Shown in pieces: positions 41,403-53,988 of a stretch of DNA of 64,000 bases. The notes under the pieces are model-generated. The model ran no database searches. It saw only the letters and a program-made list of their open reading frames with translations, and was not told the DNA's origin. A program made the translations under genes and the position numbers. The stretch is from Trachythela sp. YZ-2020 (Eukaryota; Cnidaria; Anthozoa; Malacalcyonacea; Clavulariidae), in the NCBI GenBank assembly GCA_016169945.1, contig JADLSH010000216.1, forward strand, positions 1,841,001-1,905,000, given 5' to 3'. The first letter of the stretch is position 1. Each line of letters starts with the position of its first letter.

Positions 41403-44400
41403 AGATTGTAAGGATTGGTCAAGTAACAATAGCGCGCGTTTACATATGCCAGATTATAGAATTACATGGCGTTGATATACATATTCAAGACGCTTGCTAA
41501 TTGTGCGCAAATTCAACACGTACGATTGCTTTCGACCTCACGCATGTGTTACGCTCTTTCCAATGGTATACTGCATGTAAGGTCACAGGCTCGGTAAACA
41601 TGATATTTTCATCTTATACAAGATTTGCCACGATGCGAATGCAAATATATGTCACAACTATAACACATCTATGTTTAGATAGACTTTGCACGAATTCCAC
41701 TCATGCGATTGCTTTCATATTCAAGTATGTTGTACAGAATGTCCTAGTCTTCCTCGTGGTTGGTATACAGCGATTTGCGGCGCAAGCTTCGTAAACTCAA
41801 GATTTCAAAGATTACTCAAGAGACAATAGCGCCGTTTACATATGCCAGATTATATACTTATATTGCGTTAATATAAATATTCAATACGCGCTTGCGCAAA
41901 TTCAACACATACGATTACTTTCGACCTCGCGCATATTGTACATAATTTTACGCTCTTTCCAGCGGTATACTGCATACTATACTGCATGTAAGGGTACAGG
42001 CGTTTTAAACTTGAGATTTTCATGATATACAAGATTTGCCACTATGCGAAGTCAAATATATATCACAACTATAACACGTCTTTGTTTAGATAGAGTTTCC
42101 AGGAATTCCACTCATGCGATTACCTTTAAAATCAAGCATATTGTACAAAATTGCGCAATATTTCTAATGGTGTACAGCGATTTGCGGCGCAGACTTTGTA
42201 TACTCAAGATTTTTAGGATTACTCAAGATACAATAGTGCGCGTTTCCATGTTGCAGATTATACAATTACATATATGGCGTTAACATTAAGATTCAAGGCA
42301 CGCTTGCGTAAATTCAACATATACGATTGCTTCTGAACTCAAGCATATTGTATAACATGTTACGCTCCTTCCAACGATATATAGAGTGTAGGGTCACAAA
42401 CGCAGTATACTTGAAGTTTTTTTGATATACCAGATTTGCAATTATGCGAACACAAATATATATCTAAACTGTACGGCGTCTATGTTTAGAGAGCGTTTGT
42501 ACGAATTACACTCACACGATTGCTTTCATATTCAAGTATCTTGTACACAATCTCCTAGTCTTTCTCGTGGTATACCGCGATTTGCGGCGCAAGCTTTGTA
42601 AACTCAAAATTTCAAGGATTACTCAAGAGACAATAGCGCTCGTTTACATATGCCAGATCATATAATTACATTGCGTTAATATAAATCTTCAATACCCGCT
42701 TGCGCAAATTCAACACAAAAGATTGCTTTCGACCTCGCGCATATTGTACATAATTTTACGCTCTTTCCAGCGGTATACTGCATATTATACTGCATGTAAG
42801 GGTACAGGCGTTTTAAACTTGAGATTTTCATGATATACAAGATTTGCCACTATGCGAAGTCAAATATATATCACAACTATAACACATCTATGTTTAGATA
42901 GAGTTTGCACGAATTCCACTCATGCGATAGCCTTCAAAATCAAGCATATTGTACAAAATTGTGCAATATTTCTAATGGTGCACAGCAATTTGCGGCGCAA
43001 ACTTTGTAAACTCAAGATTTTAAAGATTACTCAAGATACAATAGCACGCGTTTACATATTGCAGATTATACAATTACAGATATGGCCTTAACATAAAATT
43101 CAAGGCACGCTTGCGTAAATTCAACATATACGATTGCTTCTGAACTCAAACATATTGTATAAAATTTTACGCTCTTTCCAACGATATATAGAGTGTAGGA
43201 TCACAAACGCAGTATACTTGAAGTTTTTATAACATACCAGATTTGCAATTATGCGAACTCAAATATATATCTCAACTGCACGGCGTCCATGTTTAGAGAG
43301 CGTTTGCACGAGTTACACTGATGCGATTGCTTTCATGTTCAAGTATGTGGTACGGAATGTTCTAGTCTTTCTAATGGTATACAGCGAATTGGGGCGCAAG
43401 CTATGTAAACTCAAGATTTCAAGGAGGCAATAGCGCTCGTTTACATATTCCAAATTATAGAATTACATGGCCTTGACATAAATATTCAAGACGCGCTTGC
43501 TAATTGTGCGCAAATTTAACACATACGATTGCTTTCGATCTCACGCATATCGTACAGAATGTTACGCTCTTTCCAATTGTATACTGCATGTAAGATCACA
43601 GGAGCGGCAAACTTGAGATTTTCATGATATACAAGATTTGCCAATATACGAAGTCAAACATACGTCACAACTATAATACATCTATGTTTAGATAGACTTT
43701 GCACGAATTCCGCTCATGCGATTGTCTTCAAAATCAACCATATTGTACAACATTGTGCATTCTTTCTAATGATATAAAGCGATTTGCGGCGCAGACGTTG
43801 CAAACTCAAGATTTTAAGGATTACTCAAGATGCAATAGCGCGCGTTTACATATTGCAGCTTATAGAATGACATGGCGTTAACATAAATATTCAAGACACG
43901 CTTGCGTATATTCAACACATGCATTTGCTTCTGAACTCGAGCATATTGTATAAACTTTTACGCTCTTTCCAACGATATATAGGGTGTAGGGTCACAAACT
44001 TGAAGTTTTATGATATACCAGATTTGCAATTATGCGAACTCAAATATATATCTAAACTGTACGGCGTCTATGTTTAGAGAGCGTTTGCACGAATTGCACT
44101 CGTACGATTGTCTTCAAAATCAAGCATATTGTACAACATTGTGCGGTCTTTCTAACGGTATCAAGCGATTTGCGGCGCAGACTTTATAAACTTATGATTT
44201 TAAGGATTAGTCAAGTAACAATATCGCGCGTTTACATATGCCAGATTATAGAATTACATGGCCTTGACATAAATATTCAAGACACGCTTGCGTAAATTCA
44301 ACATATACGATTGCTTCTGAACTCGAGCATATTATATAAACTCTTACGCTCTTTCCGACGATATATAGCGTGTAGGGTCCCAAATGCAGTAAACTTGAAG

Positions 44401-45512
44401 TTTTTTTGATATACCAGATTTGCAATTATGCGAACTCAAATATATATCTTAAACTGTACGGCGTCTATGTTTAGAGAGCGTTTGCACGAATTTCACTCAT
44501 ACGATTGCTTTCATATTCAAGTATGTTGTGCAGAATGTCCTAGTCTTTCTAATAGTATACAGCGAATTGTGGCGCAAGCTTTGTAAACTCAAGATTTCAA
44601 GGATTACTGAAGAGACAATAGCGCCCGTTTACATATCCAGATTATATAATTACATGGCGTTAATATAAATATTCAATACGCGCTTGCGCAAACTCAACAC
44701 ATACGATTGCTTTCGACCTCCCGCATATTGTACAGAATTTTACGCTCTTTCCAGTGGTATACTGCATACTTTTCTGCATGTAAGGTTACAGGCGCGGTAA
44801 ACTTGAGATTTTCATGCTATACAAGTTTTGCCACTGTGCGAAGTAAAATATATGTCACAACTATAACACATCTATGTTTAGATAGCCTTGGAACGAATTC
44901 CACTCATGCGATTGCTTTTAATTTCAACTATGTTGTACAGAATTGCGCAGTCTTTAGAACAGTATACAGCGATTTGCGGCGCAATATTTGTGAACTTGAG
45001 ATTTTAAGGATTACTCAAGAGACAATAGCGCTCGTTTACATATGCCAAATCATATAATTACATTGCGTTAATATAAATATTCAATACCCGCTTGCGCAAA
45101 TTCAACACATACGATCGCTTTCGACCTCACGCATATTGTACATAATTTTACGCTCTTTCCATTGGTATACTGCATACTATACTGTATGTAAGGTCACAGG
45201 CGCAGTAAACTTGAGATTTTCATGATATACAAAAATTGCCACTATGCGAAGTCAAATATATGTCACAACTATAACACATCTATGTTTAGATAGCCTTGGA
45301 ACGAATTCCACTCATGCGATTGCTTTTAATTTCAACTATGTTGTACATAATTGTGCAGTCTTTAGAACGGTATACAGCGATTTTCGGCGCAATATTTGTG
45401 AACTTGAGATTTTAAGGATTACTCAAGATACAATGGCGCGCGTTTACATAATGCAGATTAACAATTACATGGCGTTAACATAAATATTCAAGGCACGCTT
45501 GCGTAAATTAAT

Positions 45513-45890
45513 GATTTCTTAAAGCCCACTGCACGAAAGCAACCCGATAAGCTCATTATCCATGCAGGCACAAACGACATACGCTATTCAAGTCCTAAAG
45601 AAATTGCAAAGAAAATTATCGAGTTAGTAGAGAATTTTAAAAAGGATTGCAATGATACTGAAGTCATCATCTCTTCTTTAGTCACTAGATGCGATAGAGA
45701 GGAACTTACAACGAAGGTAAATGAGACCAACAATATACTAAAGTCAAGCTGCTTGAAGAAAAAGCTTGCATTTTTAGACAATAGTAATATTAGTCGCTCT
45801 CATTTAAATAGTAGAGGACTGCATTTAAACCGAGAAGGTAGCTCTTTGCTTCAGGCAAACTTTTCATATTTCTTAAGTTCGCATAATTGA
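45513..45890 (+). CDS. LINE ORF1, SGNH-esterase domain fragment
   Basis: Open frame entering at the truncation point. It has LIIHAGTND (block with catalytic Asn) and SHLNSRGLHLNREGSSLL (C-terminal His block), as in the esterase-type ORF1 of CR1/L2 elements. The N-terminus with the catalytic Ser block is missing. Stop TGA at 45888-45890, 69 bases before ORF2. Confidence 0.75.
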   Translation, partial: DFLKPTARKQPDKLIIHAGTNDIRYSSPKEIAKKIIELVENFKKDCNDTEVIISSLVTRCDREELTTKVNETNNILKSSCLKKKLAFLDNSNISRSHLNSRGLHLNREGSSLLQANFSYFLSSHN

Positions 45891-45959
45891 AATGAGGACG
45901 GGTCGAGGAGGAGTGCTAATGATGCCTGTTTAAATATTCCGAAAACAAGGGGTTTTAAG

Positions 45960-48800
45960 ATGGCTATGCTTAATGTAGCTAGCCTTCCGAAACACCTTGA
46001 TGAAATCCGATTATTACTTCATGATAAATATCTAGATGTTTTAGCAGTTAATGAAACCCGTTTGGACTCCACTATTTCCGATGGGATTGTTAGCATTGAA
46101 GGTTATGACTTGCTACGTGCTGATCGGAATAGAAATGGAGGAGGGGTATGTATTTATATAAGACGCCATATAAATTATGAAAATCGCCCTGATCTAATTC
46201 CAACAGGCCTTGAAGCTGTCTGTGTGGAAATTAAGCAGGCTAATAGTCAATCTTTTATAGTTTCAAGTATTTATAGACCACCATGTTCCGCTAGTGAAGT
46301 GTTTATAAAAATTGAGAGGCTAATCAAATTAATTGATGATGAAAATATAGAATTTTATATTTTGGGAGATTTAAATTGTAATATGCTAGAACCAACTTTG
46401 TCCACCACTAGAAGGCTTCAAGACGTTTTGGAATTATATCAGCTTACACAATTAATTAATAACCCTACACGTATTACCCAGTCTAGCCAATCATTATTGG
46501 ATGTAGTAATTGCGTCAATGCCTGAAAAAATAATTTTTTCAGGTGTAGTCCATCTCGGAATTAGTGATCACAGCCTCATTTATAGTATTCGGAAAATAAG
46601 TACAAGAATAAAAACTGATTTACAAGGTTCTGTCGAGTATAGAAATTTTAAGAATTTCAATGTTTCAGGCTTTCTATATGACTTACAAAATATACCTTGG
46701 GAAGAAATAAGATTTAAAAGAAATGTAGATGAAATGTGGCGGTTATGGAAAACATTCTTTGTAGATGTGCTGGATAAACATGCCCCTGTGAGAGTAAAAA
46801 GACTAAGAAAAGGGGGTAATATTCCTTGGGTAAGCCGGGAAGTAAAGGAAAAATTATTTAAAAGAGATGCTCTTAAGCGTAAAGCAATAAAGACAAATAA
46901 AGAAGAAGACTGGAGACTATATAAGTCATCTAGAAATGTTGCTAACACTGCTTTGCGCAGTGCTAAAAGAGATTATTATGCAAACAAATTCACAAATAAT
47001 AAACAGAATCCTAAATATGCTTGGAGAACAATAAACGATATATTAGGTCGAAACAGAAAACAGACTACGATTAATGAAATTAAACTTCCAGGTAAAACTG
47101 TTACATCGACCGACGAATTAGTCGACATTTTTAATGATCATTTTAGTAATATTGGCCCAAAGCTTGCTGAGTCTATTCCAAATGACAATGACGTTAGTTT
47201 TCGAGATTTTATTACTCAACAAAAATCTAAGACAAAGAACAGTTTCTCATTTCGACCAGTGAGTGTAACATTGGTTTACACTCTTCTAGTTAATTTGTCT
47301 ACCACCAAAGCGACTGGAATGGATAAAATTTCAGCTAAAATTCTACAAGTAGCAGCTCCAGTTATTGCACCTTCTCTTACTGAGATTTTTAATATGTCAA
47401 TTGACTCGGATCAATTTCCTTCTGATTGGAAAGCTGCAAGGGTTATTCCATTGTTTAAGAAAGGTCAGCGGTCCATGTTGGACAACTATAGACCGATATC
47501 AATCCTTCCTGTAGTAAGTAAACTTATGGAAAGAATTATGTATGATCAAATGTATGAGTATCTTAACCAGAATAATCTTTTCTCAAAACACCAATTTGGT
47601 TTCAGACCTTATCATTCCACAACTACTACATTATTGGATTGTACGAACGAATGGTATACCAACATGGACCGTGGGCTGTATAACTTAGTTATTTTTCTTG
47701 ACCTAAAAAAAGCATTCGATACAGTCGACCACGAAATACTGTTAAGTAAGTTTGAAATGTATGGTTTCCAAAGGAAAGCATTAAATCTTTTACGTTGCTA
47801 TTTGACGCACCGAACTCAAAGTTGTCAATTGGCCAGTATACTCTCGGTGGAGAAAGAAATCATTTGTGGCATTCCTCAGGGAAGTATACTCGGCCCTCTC
47901 TTATTTATTATGTATATAAATGATTTGCCAAGCTGCCTAGAACGCACAACTCCAAGAATGTTTGCTGATGATACTAACTTAACGGCAGTAGGCAGAACAA
48001 TTAGTGAGGCGGAAGAGAGGGCGAGCGTAGACATGAGGAATGTTCAGAAATGGCTTTGTGCAAATAAACTAAGTCTAAATATAATGAAAACCGAGTATGT
48101 TGTAATTGGAACACGACATAAAATAAGTAATATTGATACCCATCAAGGAGTTAAAATAAATAATCAATTGATTAAAAAAGTTAAAAATACCAAAGCTCTT
48201 GGAGTTGAATTAGACGAAAACTTGAGTTGGGAAAAACACATTAACCATATTAGCAGTAAAATATCATCAGGTATTGGGGCTATTAGAAAAATGAGGGAGT
48301 ATGTCGAACAAGACATTTTGATAAAAGTTTATAATGCCTTAATCCAACCTTATTTTGATTATTGCTGTGAAGTATGGGATACACTTAATAAAGGCCTAAG
48401 CGAACGTCTACAGAAATTCCAAAACAGAGCGGCTAGGTTGATCATGAACTTAAAAAATGAACATGGTCAGTCTATTTTGGCACGAAAATCTCTAGGCTGG
48501 GTAACACTTGAAGAGCGTAGGGCACAAATGAAAGCCAGGCTCATGTACAAGACAGTTAATGGTTTAGCCCCCCAACGACTATGCGAAGCTTTCCAAAATC
48601 TGAATACCATTCATGACCATAATCTGAGAGGTTCTTCAACAAGGTTTTATATTCCAAGACCAAAAACGGAATCCTTAAAAAAAAGCTTCCAATATTGTGG
48701 GGCTAAACTATGGAATCAGATACCTGAAGAGATACGCAATTCGGTATCGTATAATTCGTTCTGTAAAAAGCTATCTTCCTCGACCTTAATCTCGACTTAA
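45960..48800 (+). CDS. LINE ORF2: endonuclease and reverse transcriptase
   Basis: 946 aa, intact. N-terminal apurinic-type endonuclease: VNETRLD, GGGVCIYIR, ILGDLNCN and ISDHSLIY. Reverse transcriptase: FLDLKKAFDTVDHEIL (motif A), GIPQGSILGPLLFIMYINDL (motif B), FADDTNL (catalytic DD, motif C), then the YCCEVWDT/AARLI thumb and tail region typical of L2/CR1/Jockey elements. It nicks target DNA and copies its own RNA there. No stops or frameshifts, so the insertion looks young; only the 5' part of the element is lost. Confidence 0.95.
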   Translation: MAMLNVASLPKHLDEIRLLLHDKYLDVLAVNETRLDSTISDGIVSIEGYDLLRADRNRNGGGVCIYIRRHINYENRPDLIPTGLEAVCVEIKQANSQSFIVSSIYRPPCSASEVFIKIERLIKLIDDENIEFYILGDLNCNMLEPTLSTTRRLQDVLELYQLTQLINNPTRITQSSQSLLDVVIASMPEKIIFSGVVHLGISDHSLIYSIRKISTRIKTDLQGSVEYRNFKNFNVSGFLYDLQNIPWEEIRFKRNVDEMWRLWKTFFVDVLDKHAPVRVKRLRKGGNIPWVSREVKEKLFKRDALKRKAIKTNKEEDWRLYKSSRNVANTALRSAKRDYYANKFTNNKQNPKYAWRTINDILGRNRKQTTINEIKLPGKTVTSTDELVDIFNDHFSNIGPKLAESIPNDNDVSFRDFITQQKSKTKNSFSFRPVSVTLVYTLLVNLSTTKATGMDKISAKILQVAAPVIAPSLTEIFNMSIDSDQFPSDWKAARVIPLFKKGQRSMLDNYRPISILPVVSKLMERIMYDQMYEYLNQNNLFSKHQFGFRPYHSTTTTLLDCTNEWYTNMDRGLYNLVIFLDLKKAFDTVDHEILLSKFEMYGFQRKALNLLRCYLTHRTQSCQLASILSVEKEIICGIPQGSILGPLLFIMYINDLPSCLERTTPRMFADDTNLTAVGRTISEAEERASVDMRNVQKWLCANKLSLNIMKTEYVVIGTRHKISNIDTHQGVKINNQLIKKVKNTKALGVELDENLSWEKHINHISSKISSGIGAIRKMREYVEQDILIKVYNALIQPYFDYCCEVWDTLNKGLSERLQKFQNRAARLIMNLKNEHGQSILARKSLGWVTLEERRAQMKARLMYKTVNGLAPQRLCEAFQNLNTIHDHNLRGSSTRFYIPRPKTESLKKSFQYCGAKLWNQIPEEIRNSVSYNSFCKKLSSSTLIST

Positions 48801-49366
48801 AGTAGTAGTTAACTTTTTGTCTAAATAGGTATATAATTGTATTTGTTATGTATGTAATATTAGAGCTAGTATATAAATAATAATTTGTAAGTACACATCC
48901 CTTTTGGAAATCAGCTTTTGCTGAAAAGGCCAATGTGTTTAAATAAAGTTGATCTATCTATACGATTGCTTCTGAACTCAAGCATATTGTATAAAATTTT
49001 ATCCTGTTTCCAACAATATATAGAGTGTAGGATCACAAACGCAGTATACTTGAAGTTTTTATGATATACCAGATTTGCAATTATGCGAACTGAAATATAT
49101 ATCTCAACTGTACGACGTCCATGTTTAGAGAGCGTTTGCACGAATTCCACTCATGCGATTGCTTTCATATTCAAGTATGTTGTATAGAATGTTCTATTCT
49201 TTCTCGCGGTATAGAGCGATTTGTGGCGCAAGCTTCGTAAAGACAAGATTTCAAAGATTACTCAAGAGACAATAGCGCTCGTTTACATATGCCAGATTAT
49301 ATAATTACATTGCGTTAATATAAATATTGAATACGCGCTTGCGCAAATTCAACACATACGATAGAT

Positions 49367-49450
49367 AGATAGATAGATCAACTTTATTTAAACACATTGG
49401 CCTTTTCAGCAAAAGCTGATTTCCAAAAGGGATGTGTACTTACAAATTAT
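49367..49450 (-). mobile_element. LINE 3'-end fragment (left arm)
   Basis: AGATAGATAGATAGATCAAC then the complement of the same 3' UTR as the 45510-48960 LINE. Mirror copy at 53895-53988, so it predates the palindrome. Confidence 0.85.
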
Positions 49451-49990
49451 AACACATACGATTCGACCTCGCGCATATTGTACATAATTTTACGCTCTTT
49501 CCAGTGGTATGCTGCATACTATACTGCATGTAAGGGTACAGGCGCTTTAAACTTGAGATTTTCACGATATACAAGATTTGCCACTATGCGAAGTCAAATA
49601 TATATCACAACTATAACACATCTATGTTTAGACAGAGTTTGCACGAATTCCACTCATGCAATTGGTTTCAATTTCAACTATGTTGTACAGAATTGCGCAG
49701 TCGTTAGAACAGTATACAGCGATTTGCGGCGCAATATTTGTGAACTTGAGATTTTAAGCATTACTCAAGAGAAAATATATAGCGCTCGTTTACATATGCC
49801 AGATCATATAATTACATTGCGTTAATATAAATATTCAATACACGCTTGCGCAAATTCAACACATACGATTGATTTCGACCTCACGCATATTGTTTAAAAT
49901 TTTATGCTCGTTTCAACGATATATAGAGTGTAGGATCACAAACGCAGTATACTTGAAGTTTTTATGATATACCAGAATTGCAATTATGCG

Positions 49991-51360
49991 AACACAAATA
50001 ATGCAGATTAACAATTACATGTCGTTAGCATAAATATTCAAGGCACGCTTGTGCAATCTCAACATATACGATTGCTTTCGACCTCTCGCATATTATACAG
50101 AATTTTACGTTTTTCCCAATAGTATGCTGCATACTATACTGCATGTAAGTGTACAGGCGCGGTAAACTTGAGATTTTTATGGGATACAAGATATGCCACT
50201 ATGCGAAGTCAAATATATGTCACAACAATAACACATCTACGTTTAGATAGCCTTTGCACGAATTCCACTCATGTGATGGCCTTTAAAATCAAGGATATTG
50301 TACAAAATTGTTCATTTAGGATTACTCAAGAGACAATGGCGCGCGTTTACATAATGCAGATTATAGCATTAAGTGACATTAACATAAATATTCAATACGC
50401 GCTTGCGCAAGTTCAACACATACGATTGCTTTCGATCTCACGCATATTGTACACAATTTTACGGTTTTTCCAATGGTATGCTGCATGTAATGTCACAGGC
50501 GAGGTAAACTTGAGATTTTTATGACAAACAAGATATGCCACTATGCGAAGTCAAATATATGTCACAACTATAACACATCTATGTTTAGATAGCCTTTGCA
50601 CGAATTGCACCCATACGATTGCTTTCATATTCAAGTATGTTGTACAGAATGTCCTAGTCTTTCTAATGGCATAGAGCGAATTGTGGCTCAAGCTTTGTGA
50701 ACTCAAGTTTTCAAGGATTACTGAAGAGACAGTAGCGCTCTTTTACATATTCCAGATTATATTATTACATGGCGTTAATATAAATATTCAATACGCGCTT
50801 GCGCAAATATCAAATTTTCATGATATACAACATTTGCAACTATGCGAAGTCAAATACATGTCACGGCTATTGTTAGCCTATTAGATAGCCTTTGCACGAA
50901 TTCCACTCATGTGATTGCCTTTAAAATCAAGTCAATTATATGCCAGATTATAGAATTACATGGCCTTAACATAAATATTCAAGACACGCTTGCGTAAATT
51001 CAACACATACAATTACTTTTAAACTCAACCATATTGTATAAAATCTTAGCCTTTCCAACGATATCTTGCATGTAGGGTCATAAATGCAGTAAACTTGATT
51101 TTTTTATGAAATGCGATATTGCGAACTCAAATATATATCACAACTGTACGGCGTCTATGTTTAGATAGCGTTTGCTCGAATTCCACTCATACGATTGCCT
51201 TCAAATTCAAGTATGTTGTACAGAATATCCCAATCTTTCTAATGGTTTACAGCGATTTGCGGCGCAATCTTTGTGAACTCGAGATTTTAAGGATTACTCA
51301 AGCGACAATAGCGCTTTTTGACATATGCCACGGAATTACACGGCGTTTGATTTTTATGAT
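49991..51360 (+). repeat. Satellite in palindrome spacer, plus orientation
   Basis: More divergent monomers of the same ~400-bp family, without close mirror copies. Confidence 0.7.
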
Positions 51361-51547
51361 ATATTAATGAAAATACATATGCCGCTCGAAAGCTGAATTG
51401 CGTATTTTACAAAACTACAAACATTTAGTCTAAAATATATTACAGCAATATTAAAATACCGTAAAATTAACTAAAAGAACTTAAACTAATAGAATTTCGA
51501 TGAAACTCATATAAAAGTATCTCAAACCGTGCTGAGTTCAAATCCTG

Positions 51548-51588
<41 letters not shown>

Positions 51589-51940
51589 CAGGGTGCTTAT
51601 TATCCTTACTTGCAGCTGAGAGCTAAGCTGAATTGCGAAGGACACAGCTCAACGTGACCAAGTCGAAGGCTTTCTAGGGCGCAAATGGCAGCCACCTTTT
51701 GCTCGCCATCACGGAGCACAGCTACGATGGAAGGGCCAGTTAGGGGTTAAACCCAACCCACCCTGTCAACATTCCCTGTGGGAGGAAACCGGAGTACCCG
51801 GAGAAAACCCACGACTTTCGGCAGAGCGTTGACTAACTCTTTTCACATGGCTATCATAAGTCGTCCCCAGCGGGACTTGAACCCACGATATCAGAGGTGA
51901 AAGGCGCGTGCTCAGACGATTGCGCCACCGAAGCCCCAAA
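51548..51940 (-). mobile_element. Nin-type tRNA SINE (spacer)
   Basis: Minus strand: head GGCTTCGGTGGCGCAATCGT, B-box GGGTTCAAGTCCC, core TGGGTTTTCTCCGGGTACTC, tail of CTTA repeats. The head resembles tRNA-Glu (CCTTTCACC loop). Confidence 0.85.
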
Positions 51941-52121
51941 CAGTTAATTAATTATCTTCAAAGTTATATAAACATATCTGGATTAAAAGTACTAGATAAA
52001 ATGATATATAATATCAGAATGTAATCGAGATCAACCATTTTCAATGGTGGAAGACCTAATAAAAGTATTTCTGAACCGGTTGGTACTCCAAAATGCCTGT
52101 TCTGTCTTAGTTCATAGGATG

Positions 52122-52468
52122 CTTCGGTGGCGCAGTCGTCAGAGCAAGCGCCTTTCACCTCTGAGTCTTGAGTTCGATTCTCGTTGAGGACACTCATCAC
52201 ACTCTTGTGAAAAGAGTAAGTCAGCGCTCTGTAGAAAGTCGTGGGTTTTCTCCGGGCACTCCGGTTCCCTCCCACAGGGAAAGTTGACTGGGTGGGTTAG
52301 GATAGACAGATTAGGAAAGTAATATCACAATTGTAAAAATAAATAATGTAGGTTAAGTACATAATATAAGTAATCTAGATACTTGATGTAGTCGGTCACT
52401 GAAAAGCCCCGACGGGGAGTGAGCGAAATAATGTATGTAATGTATGTAATGTATGTAATGTATGCTTC
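52122..52468 (+). mobile_element. Nin-type tRNA SINE, plus copy
   Basis: GCTTCGGTGGCGCAGTCGTC head, core TGGGTTTTCTCCGGGCACTC, tail TAATGTATG repeated; inserted in an older minus-strand LINE fragment. Confidence 0.85.
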
Positions 52469-52479
52469 GTTGGTCGTGG

Positions 52480-52812
52480 GTAGCAGCTTATTCAATTTGT
52501 TATCTTGGTTATTCACAATCGAGTTAAGAAAGTTCTTACAGATAGCTTCTCCGTAGGACATAATGGTGGGAATGTTTGCTTCTGTCATGGCATCATAATA
52601 TGCTAATCCAGGACTGATAATTGAAAATGCAATTTTTGGAGGCGTTCCATTTCGTTTTGTAGATACATTGGCAAGGCGTAAAAAAATACTGGAATTGCAT
52701 AAGTTAAAATAGATCGGACGCATGTAATGTAAAAGAGATGATGATGATGATGATAACTTTATTTAACCACGCTAACATTGTCAGGTAAAGCTGGTTTCCA
52801 CAATGGGCGTGT
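52480..52812 (-). mobile_element. LINE fragment: RT C-terminal tail and a 3' end
   Basis: Minus-strand peptide ISPGLAYYDAMTEANIPTIM and NFLNSIVNNQDNKLNKLLP near 52480-52650, and at 52741-52812 a GATGATGAT-tailed 3' end. Possibly two insertions. Confidence 0.6.
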
Positions 52813-52861
52813 AAAATATTAACCAATAGTTACAAGTTACATAATCTGGCAATAGTTATAC

Positions 52862-53350
52862 AATACAATAGTTACATAATCTGGCATATGTAAACGCACG
52901 CTATTGTCGCTCGAGTGATCTTTAAACTCTCAAGTTCACAAATATTGCGCCGCAAATCGCTGTATAACGTTGGAAACATTGCACAATTCTGTACAACATA
53001 CCTCAATATGAAAGCGATCGCATGAGTGTAATTCGTGCAAACGCTCACTAAACATAGAGGCCGTACAGTTTAGATCTATATTTAAGTTCGCATAATTGCA
53101 AATATGGTAAATCATTATGTTAACGCCATGTAATTCTATAAGCTGCAATATGTAAACGCGCGCTATTGTATCTTAAGTAATCCTTATAATCTTGAGTTTA
53201 CAACGTTTGCGCCGCAAATCGCTTTAAACCTTTAGAAAGACTGCACAATTTTGTACAATATGCGTGATTTTGAAGACAATCGTATTAGTGCAATTCGTGC
53301 AAACGCTCTCTAAACATAGACGCCGTACAGTTTAGATATATATTTGAGTT
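52862..53350 (-). repeat. Satellite in palindrome spacer, minus orientation
   Basis: Same monomer family inverted relative to 49991-51360, so the array orientation flips across the SINE/LINE cluster. Confidence 0.7.
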
Positions 53351-53894
53351 CGCATAATTGAAAATCTGGTATATCATAAAAACTTCAAGTATACTGCGTT
53401 TGTGATCCTACACTCTATATATCGTTGAAACGAGCATAAAATTTTAAACAATATGCGTGAGGTCGAAATCAATCGTATGTGTTGAATTTGCGCAAGCGTG
53501 TATTGAATATTTATATTAACGCAATGTAATTATATGATCTGGCATATGTAAACGAGCGCTATATATTTTCTCTTGAGTAATGCTTAAAATCTCAAGTTCA
53601 CAAATATTGCGCCGGAAATCGCTGTATACTGTTCTAACGACTGCGCAATTCTGTACAACATAGTTGAAATTGAAACCAATTGCATGAGTGGAATTCGTGC
53701 AAACTCTGTCTAAACATAGATGTGTTATAGTTGTGATATATATTTGACTTCGCATAGTGGCAAATCTTGTATATCGTGAAAATCTCAAGTTTAAAGCGCC
53801 TGTACCCTTACATGCAGTATAGTATGCAGCATACCACAGGAAAGAGCGTAAAATTATGTACAATATGCGCGAGGTCGAATCGTATGTGTTATAA

Positions 53895-53988
53895 TTTGTA
53901 AGTACACATCCCTTTTGGAAATCAGCTTTTGCTGAAAAGGCCAATGTGTTTAAATAAAGTTGATCTATCTATCTATCTATCGTATGTG
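53895..53988 (+). mobile_element. LINE 3'-end fragment (right arm)
   Basis: AATTTGTAAGTACACATCCC ... AAAGTTGATCTATCTATCTA, mirror of 49367-49450. Confidence 0.85.

Larger units (their letters stand above)
45510..48960 (+). mobile_element. L2/CR1-type LINE, 5'-truncated in ORF1
   Basis: Inserted in satellite (left flank GCGTAAATTA, right flank ATACGATTGC); a few target bases were lost. The 3' end is AATAAAGTTGATCTATCTA. Absent from the mirror position in the right arm. Confidence 0.92.
41403..49990 (+). repeat. Left arm of giant palindrome (satellite array)
   Basis: About 400-bp satellite monomers (phase marks near 41636, 42044, 42450, 42852, 43251, 43650, 44032, 44432, 44838, 45244). Each stretch recurs inverted at 53351-60343: paired coordinates sum to 101746 at the outside, about 99902 in the middle and 103341 inside. 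The changes of 1844 and 3440 equal the two private LINE insertions. Confidence 0.93.

Noticed and set aside
51866..51938. tRNA-Glu-like gene
   Set aside because: Acceptor stem poor and followed by SINE core and tail; it is the SINE head. The same applies at 16088-16160, 18117-18190 and 52122.
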